A model generated the notes under the pieces. That model did no database searches. It was not told the DNA's origin and saw nothing but the letters and a program-made list of their open reading frames with translations. From Pedobacter mucosus (GTDB lineage: Bacteria; Bacteroidota; Bacteroidia; Sphingobacteriales; Sphingobacteriaceae), in NCBI RefSeq assembly GCF_022200785.1, contig NZ_CP087585.1, forward strand, positions 4,464,001-4,528,000: DNA of 64,000 bases, written 5' to 3'. Numbering within the stretch: the first letter of the stretch is position 1; each line of letters opens with the position of its first letter. Positions 59,308 to 64,000 of this stretch are shown piece by piece. A program made the position numbers and the translations under genes.

Positions 59308-59688
59308 ATGAAACAAATTATCAATACTACAAGTGCACCTGCACCAATTGGCCCATATAGCCAAGCTGTAAAAGCAGGGAATTTTTTATTTGTATCTGGG
59401 CAAGTTGCCATCAATCCAGAAAATGGCGAATTGAACATTGAAAATATCGATGATGAAACTCATCAGGTGATGCGTAATTTGAAGGCGGTTCTATTAGAAG
59501 CTGGTTTAACTTTTGATCATGTTGTAAAATCGACCATTTTTTTAACTGACATGGGAACTTTTGCTCAGGTAAATGAAATTTATGGTCAGTATTTTACTGC
59601 AGATTTTCCAGCCCGAGAAACTGTTCAAGTTTCTGTTTTACCTAAAAATGTTAACGTAGAAATTTCTGTTATAGCCATTGTAGAATAA
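59308..59688 (+). CDS. ridA: RidA family (YjgF/YER057c/UK114) protein
   Basis: RidA hydrolyses reactive enamine/imine intermediates made by PLP enzymes such as threonine dehydratase. The 126-residue protein has the family pattern PAPIGPYSQAVKAGNFLFVSG, NLKAVLLEAGLTFDHVVK, and ARETVQVSVLPKN with the conserved Arg. The last residues IEISVIAIVE match. It lies two bases before the EamA gene, so cotranslation is likely. Confidence 0.95.
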   Translation: MKQIINTTSAPAPIGPYSQAVKAGNFLFVSGQVAINPENGELNIENIDDETHQVMRNLKAVLLEAGLTFDHVVKSTIFLTDMGTFAQVNEIYGQYFTADFPARETVQVSVLPKNVNVEISVIAIVE

Positions 59689-59690
59689 TT

Positions 59691-60593
59691 TTGGCTTCGA
59701 GCAAAAGTAAATATTTCATTGCTGGAGTTATTCCATACATTATCTGGGGAGCTATGTCTATCCCGCTTCGCGACTTAAAAATTTTTCCTCCACAGGAAAT
59801 TTTATACTATCGTGTTTTCGTTTCTGTATTAATGGTATGGTGTACCATAATTTTATTTAGGCGAGCGGCTCTTAAAAAAGATATTTCGTTTATCAAATCG
59901 ATAAATCGAGCTCAAAAGATAAAACTATTGTCGTTAACTATCTTATCTTCAATATTAATAACAGGCAATTGGTTTACTTACATCTATGCTGTAAACAGCA
60001 TTAGTTTAAAATCAGCAGCATTTGCATACATGGTTTGCCCTTTGCTTACTGCTTTATGCGGCTTTGTCATTTTAAAAGAAAAGCTTACAAAGCTTAAAAT
60101 TATTGCGTTAATCATTGCTTTTATCAGCATCATTCTTTTGGCAACAGGATCGTTAAAAGAAGTGGCTTGGGCTGTAATCATAGCATCATTCTATGCGCTT
60201 TATGTTATTGTTTTAAAGGTAATTAAGGATGTAGATAAGTTTAATTTTTTAGGTATTCAGCTCATCTTATCAGGATTAATGATGCTACCGATGTATGTTG
60301 TTAGCTCAAATCCTTTTCCTACGCAAACATTTTTCTGGTCGCATATTTTTCTGATTGCAATTGTGTTCACCATTATTCCGTTGTTTTTAAATTCTTATGC
60401 ATTGTTAGGAATGCCATCCTCAGCCTTAGGGATTTTAATTTATCTAAATCCAATAGTTGCTTTTACGGTTGCATTTTTCTACTTTAAAGAGAAAATCGAT
60501 TTGCATCAGATATTTGCCTATCTACTTTTGTTGCTCTCCATTTTTATTTTTAATGCACAATTGCTAAAAAGTGTTGTTTATAAAAAACAGTAA
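59691..60593 (+). CDS. EamA (DMT superfamily) transporter
   Basis: A 300-residue membrane protein with about ten hydrophobic segments and two EamA-like halves. It starts at TTG (59691), MASSKSKYFIAGVIPYIIWG, only two bases after the ridA stop. Segment VNSISLKSAAFAYMVCPLLTAL and the C-terminal ALGILIYLNPIVAFTVAFFYF fit the RarD-like branch of the drug/metabolite family. The substrate is unknown. recG follows six bases later on the same strand. Confidence 0.88.
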   Translation: MASSKSKYFIAGVIPYIIWGAMSIPLRDLKIFPPQEILYYRVFVSVLMVWCTIILFRRAALKKDISFIKSINRAQKIKLLSLTILSSILITGNWFTYIYAVNSISLKSAAFAYMVCPLLTALCGFVILKEKLTKLKIIALIIAFISIILLATGSLKEVAWAVIIASFYALYVIVLKVIKDVDKFNFLGIQLILSGLMMLPMYVVSSNPFPTQTFFWSHIFLIAIVFTIIPLFLNSYALLGMPSSALGILIYLNPIVAFTVAFFYFKEKIDLHQIFAYLLLLLSIFIFNAQLLKSVVYKKQ

Positions 60594-60598
60594 TTACT

Positions 60599-62704
60599 TT
60601 GTATAATTCGGTATTAGATACACCTGTTGAGTTTTTAAAAGGCGTTGGGCCAACTCGTGCCGATGTTTTAAAAAAGGATCTTGGTCTTTTTACTTACCAG
60701 GATTTGCTCGCATATTATCCTTTCAGGTATATCGACAGGACAAAATACTTTAAGATTAATCAGCTTAATCTCGATTCGCAATACATTCAAATTATTGGTA
60801 GGGTAATTAGTAAAAAGCTAATTGGCGAAAAGAGAACAAAACGAATCATCGCTATTTTTAAGGATGATACGGGAATAATGGAACTGGTATGGTTCCAAAG
60901 TTTAAAGTGGGTTGATGAAAACATTACAGTTGGTGTAGCTTACGTAGCTTTTGGTAAACCAACTTTGTTTAACGGAACCTTTAGTATTTCGCATCCCGAA
61001 ATGGAATTGTATCAGCAAAAACCTGTAGGAAGAGGAAATTTAACCCTTCAACCTGTTTATAATTCAACAGAGAAACTTAAAAAATTTAACCTCGATTCAA
61101 AAGGATTACAAAGGCTAATTGCTGGTTTGTTAGATCAGTTAATTCCGCAGGTTTCAGAAACCTTACCGCAATATATCATAGATAAATATCAGTTGCCAGA
61201 TAAAAAAATGGCCTTGCTGAATATTCATTTTCCTAAAAATCAACAAGATTTAAATGCTGCGGAAAGAAGATTGAAGTTTGAAGAGTTATTTTATATTCAA
61301 CTGCAACTTTTGCATAATAAGCAGTTAAGGCAACTTAAGTTTAAAGGTGCAACCTTTGAAAAAGTTGGAGAGAAAGTTAATCGATTTTATAAAGAATTTT
61401 TACCGTTCGAGTTAACAAACGCTCAAAAGCGGGTAGTAAAAGAAATTAGAATTGATACCCAACGTGGGATTCAAATGAACCGCCTTATCCAAGGCGACGT
61501 AGGAAGCGGTAAAACTGCTGTTGCCTTAATGAGTATGCTTTTAGCAAATGATAACGGCTATCAAGCTTGTATGATGGCTCCTACGGAAATTTTAGCCCGG
61601 CAGCATTATGCGTCTATCACCGAATTGGTAACTGATGATTTAGTTCGGGTTGCCATTTTAACCGGAAGTTCGAAGAAAAAGGAAAGGACCATTTTGCATC
61701 AGCGGTTAGAAAATGGAGAGATTGATATCCTTATTGGTACACATGCTTTAATTGAAGATAAAGTTCAGTTTAAGAATTTAGGTTTAGTTGTAATTGATGA
61801 GCAACACCGTTTTGGTGTAGAACAGCGGGCTAAACTTTGGCGAAAGAATGTTATTCCGCCACATATTTTGGTCATGACGGCAACGCCAATTCCCAGAACT
61901 TTAGCCATGACTTTATACGGCGATCTTGATGTTTCTATAATAGATGAATTACCTGCCGGGAGAAAACCAATCGAAACCAGGCATCTTTTTGAAGGTCAGC
62001 GGTTGCGCATGTTTGGTTTTATGAAACAGGAAATTGCAAAAGGCAGGCAAGTTTACATCGTTTATCCACTGATAAAAGAAAGTGAAAAACTAGATTTATT
62101 ACATCTGGAAGCTGGCGTAGAACAGCTAAGTTACCAATTTCCTCGTCCGGATTATCAAATGAGCATTGTTCACGGACAAATGCCAAATGCAGATAAGCAG
62201 TTTGAAATGCAACAGTTTATTGATGGAAAAAGCCATATCATGGTGGCTACTACGGTTATTGAGGTTGGCGTAAACGTTCCAAATGCTTCGGTTATGGTAA
62301 TTGAAAATGCAGAGCGGTTTGGCTTGTCGCAACTTCATCAATTACGTGGCAGAGTTGGTAGGGGAGCAGAACAATCTTTTTGCATTTTAATGAGTGGACA
62401 AAAATTAAGCAAAGAAGGGAAAGTTCGTTTAGATACGATGGTAAGAACGAATAATGGCTTCGAAATTTCTGAAATAGATTTACAACTTCGTGGTCCAGGC
62501 AACATTACTGGAACACAACAAAGTGGAGTTTTAGATTTAAAAATTGCAGATCTGGCAAAAGATCAGGTTATTTTATCAGAAGCAAGAAATACCGTTATTG
62601 CGCTCTTTGAAGATGATCCTAACTTAGAAAAGCCAGAGAATGTAATTTTGAAAGCTCATTTACAAGCTTTAGAACGAGAAATATCTTTTGATAAAATTAG
62701 TTAA
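60599..62704 (+). CDS. recG: ATP-dependent DNA helicase RecG
   Basis: RecG is a double-stranded DNA translocase that remodels stalled forks and Holliday junctions. The 701-residue protein has the N-terminal wedge (VEFLKGVGPTRADVL; OB-fold about 55-150), Walker A QGDVGSGKTAVAL (about residue 300), the DEQH box in VIDEQHRFGVEQRAKL, ATPIPRTLAMTLYGDLDVS and the C-terminal LHQLRGRVGRGAEQS and QLRGPGNITGTQQSG (TRG) motifs. Start is TTG at 60599, five bases after the EamA gene. Length is normal. Confidence 0.96.
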   Translation: MYNSVLDTPVEFLKGVGPTRADVLKKDLGLFTYQDLLAYYPFRYIDRTKYFKINQLNLDSQYIQIIGRVISKKLIGEKRTKRIIAIFKDDTGIMELVWFQSLKWVDENITVGVAYVAFGKPTLFNGTFSISHPEMELYQQKPVGRGNLTLQPVYNSTEKLKKFNLDSKGLQRLIAGLLDQLIPQVSETLPQYIIDKYQLPDKKMALLNIHFPKNQQDLNAAERRLKFEELFYIQLQLLHNKQLRQLKFKGATFEKVGEKVNRFYKEFLPFELTNAQKRVVKEIRIDTQRGIQMNRLIQGDVGSGKTAVALMSMLLANDNGYQACMMAPTEILARQHYASITELVTDDLVRVAILTGSSKKKERTILHQRLENGEIDILIGTHALIEDKVQFKNLGLVVIDEQHRFGVEQRAKLWRKNVIPPHILVMTATPIPRTLAMTLYGDLDVSIIDELPAGRKPIETRHLFEGQRLRMFGFMKQEIAKGRQVYIVYPLIKESEKLDLLHLEAGVEQLSYQFPRPDYQMSIVHGQMPNADKQFEMQQFIDGKSHIMVATTVIEVGVNVPNASVMVIENAERFGLSQLHQLRGRVGRGAEQSFCILMSGQKLSKEGKVRLDTMVRTNNGFEISEIDLQLRGPGNITGTQQSGVLDLKIADLAKDQVILSEARNTVIALFEDDPNLEKPENVILKAHLQALEREISFDKIS

Positions 62705-62745
62705 TATCATTATTTGGTAACGTTTCTAATCGTATTTTAATTCTA

Positions 62746-62777
62746 TTGGAATTTTAGTTTTTCAAACCTTAGTTTTG
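62746..62777 (+). promoter_or_regulatory. Predicted promoter of the MFS gene
   Basis: TTG at 62746-62748 and TAGTTTTG at 62770-62777 with a 21-base spacer. It lies 17 bases before the GTG at 62795. Confidence 0.45.
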
Positions 62778-62794
62778 CAAACAAAAATTTCATA

Positions 62795-64000
62795 GTGGCA
62801 GATTCAGATTCCAACCCCATAATTGTAAAACAAGATCCATTCGCAGCTTTGCGTTTTAAAGAATTTCGTTCTTTTTTAGGCATGCGTTTCTTTTTTACGC
62901 TTGCTTACCAAATGCAGGCCGTTGTTATCGGTTATCACATTTATGATTTAACTCACGATCCTTTAAAACTTGGTTTGGTTGGCTTATGTGAAGCTATTCC
63001 AGCTATAGGAATTGCACTTTACGGTGGCTATGTAGCTGATAAAAGTGAAAAACGAGGGTTGCTTATTAAAATATTTTCGGGCGTTTGGCTGGCGTCTGTT
63101 CTTATGTTAATTATTACGAGTAAGTACCTTCACCTAAAAGAAGATTTAATTGTACTCATTATGTACGGCCTGGTTTTCTGCATAGGATTAGCCAGGGGCT
63201 TTTTCGGACCAGCAACATTTTCTTTAATGGCCCAAATAATTCCTAAAGAGCTTTATCCAAATTCGAGTACATGGAGTAGTAGTAGTTGGCAATTGGCAAC
63301 CATTATCGGTCCATTGCTTGGTGGCTTAATTAACTGGTTATGGGGAATTACCGCAGCTTACAGTGTAATTGTACTACTGGTTTCCATATCACTTGTCTGT
63401 ATTTTTACTTTTAAAAAGCACCCATCAACCTATGTACCTAAAGAAAATATTTTTCATAGCTTAAAAGAAGGAATCCAATTTGTATTTAAAACCAAAATGA
63501 TGGTTTGGGCAATGAGTTTAGATTTGTTCTCTGTATTTTTTGGTGGTGCAGTAGCGCTGTTGCCTATTTTTGCAAAAGACGTTTTCCACCTTGGCTCTTT
63601 CGGTTTAGGAATGATGCGTGGTGCAGCATCATCTGGCGCAGTGATTACGATGTTATTAATGACACGTTTTTCTCCAATGGGAAAACCTTGGCGAAACCTC
63701 TTAATCGCCGTTACCGGTTTTGGTTTAAGTATAATTTGCTATGGATTATCTAAGAATTTCTACCTAACGCTGTTTTTCTTATTCTTAGAAGGATCGTTCG
63801 ATAGTGTTAGCGTTATTATTCGCCAAACAATTATGCAGTTACTTACTCCAGACGATATGCGTGGAAGGGTTTCAGCAGTAAATAGTATGTTTATTGGATC
63901 TTCAAATGAAATAGGCGAATTTGAATCTGGCTTATCAGCTAAACTACTAACACTGGTGCCTGCAGTAGTTTTCGGTGGAAGTATGACCATTGCCATTGCT
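62795..64000 (+). CDS. Major facilitator superfamily transporter, 3' end outside the window
   Basis: A frame of 402 codons, opening at GTG 62795 (first residues read ADSDSNPIIVKQDPFAAL), still open at base 64000. It shows about ten or eleven hydrophobic segments typical of a 12-helix MFS permease, with the ATP-free GLVGLCEAIPAIGIAL region, YVADKSEKRGLLI (the MFS loop between helices 2 and 3) and RGFFGPATFSLMAQI. This resembles the enterobactin/multidrug exporter (EntS-like, TMHMM-type) branch. The substrate is unknown. Confidence 0.85.
   Translation, partial: MADSDSNPIIVKQDPFAALRFKEFRSFLGMRFFFTLAYQMQAVVIGYHIYDLTHDPLKLGLVGLCEAIPAIGIALYGGYVADKSEKRGLLIKIFSGVWLASVLMLIITSKYLHLKEDLIVLIMYGLVFCIGLARGFFGPATFSLMAQIIPKELYPNSSTWSSSSWQLATIIGPLLGGLINWLWGITAAYSVIVLLVSISLVCIFTFKKHPSTYVPKENIFHSLKEGIQFVFKTKMMVWAMSLDLFSVFFGGAVALLPIFAKDVFHLGSFGLGMMRGAASSGAVITMLLMTRFSPMGKPWRNLLIAVTGFGLSIICYGLSKNFYLTLFFLFLEGSFDSVSVIIRQTIMQLLTPDDMRGRVSAVNSMFIGSSNEIGEFESGLSAKLLTLVPAVVFGGSMTIAIA

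Noticed and set aside
1..64000. tRNA or rRNA genes
   Set aside because: I scanned the intergenic regions for tRNA-like stems and the GGTTCGAnTCC arm and found none; no rRNA motif was seen.

Overview
The window looks like chromosomal DNA from a Bacteroidota member of the Sphingobacteriaceae, most likely Pedobacter or a close relative (inference from gene content; no rRNA is present to confirm it). The pointers are low GC, no Shine-Dalgarno sites before most starts, -7 promoter boxes of the TAnnTTTG type, several TTG/GTG starts, and Bacteroidota-typical genes such as DUF4270, DUF4920 and DUF3667 proteins, TlpA/DUF4369 thioredoxins, a barrel-less TonB-plug protein, a 29-residue mS38-like basic protein and a DUF6728-like mini-protein. 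I saw no tRNA, rRNA, CRISPR array, transposase, integrase or phage module.

Layout. 0-2.4 kb: a membrane-protein locus (SpoIIM-like and RDD proteins plus a cut-off gene). 2.7-6.7 kb: SGNH lipoprotein, class A beta-lactamase-like hydrolase, lipB, a phosphopantetheinyl transferase and dcd. 6.8-21.1 kb: an MG2/TonB-plug surface protein, two acyl-CoA enzymes (crotonase and SDR), purD, a thioredoxin-like lipid/periplasm protein, an arginase-fold protein with lost metal ligands, an epimerase, a zinc-ribbon membrane protein, a SerB-SerA-tail fusion, crcB, a tryptophan dioxygenase and ilvE. 21.3-33.2 kb: DUF4920, radA, rng, the 29-residue protein, a TPR protein, HU, mutY, ssb, glmS, DUF4270 and a truncated starch-synthase-like protein. 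33.3-38.3 kb: panC, panD, a flippase-like membrane protein, acyl-CoA dehydrogenase, a holin-like protein and a small lipoprotein. 38.4-43.3 kb: the rimP-nusA-infB translation/transcription operon behind a promoter and an attenuator-like hairpin. 44.4-53.6 kb: a surface glycan module (methyltransferase, acyltransferase, five glycosyltransferases, one DUF5672 protein and an MsbA-type exporter). 53.7-64 kb: meaB, pepP, an abundant OmpA-family porin-like protein, the DUF6728-like protein, ridA, an EamA transporter, recG and an MFS transporter that runs off the end.

The genes are mostly housekeeping. The unusual material is (i) protein architectures: a serine phosphatase carrying a SerA-type serine-binding ACT tail, an arginase with three of six metal ligands replaced, and a GT5 domain without its partner domain or its KxGGL loop; and (ii) noncoding repeats. 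The repeats include a tandem 258-bp element with an inverted, structure-conserving relative 21 kb away, a 377/378-bp tandem array, a 120-bp element with terminal inverted repeats, a 60-bp tandem array grown out of the end of panC, and a C-rich repeat that supplies codons to the ends of two genes. Many genes also have the promoter -7 box only 4-6 bases from the start codon, which predicts leaderless or nearly leaderless mRNAs.
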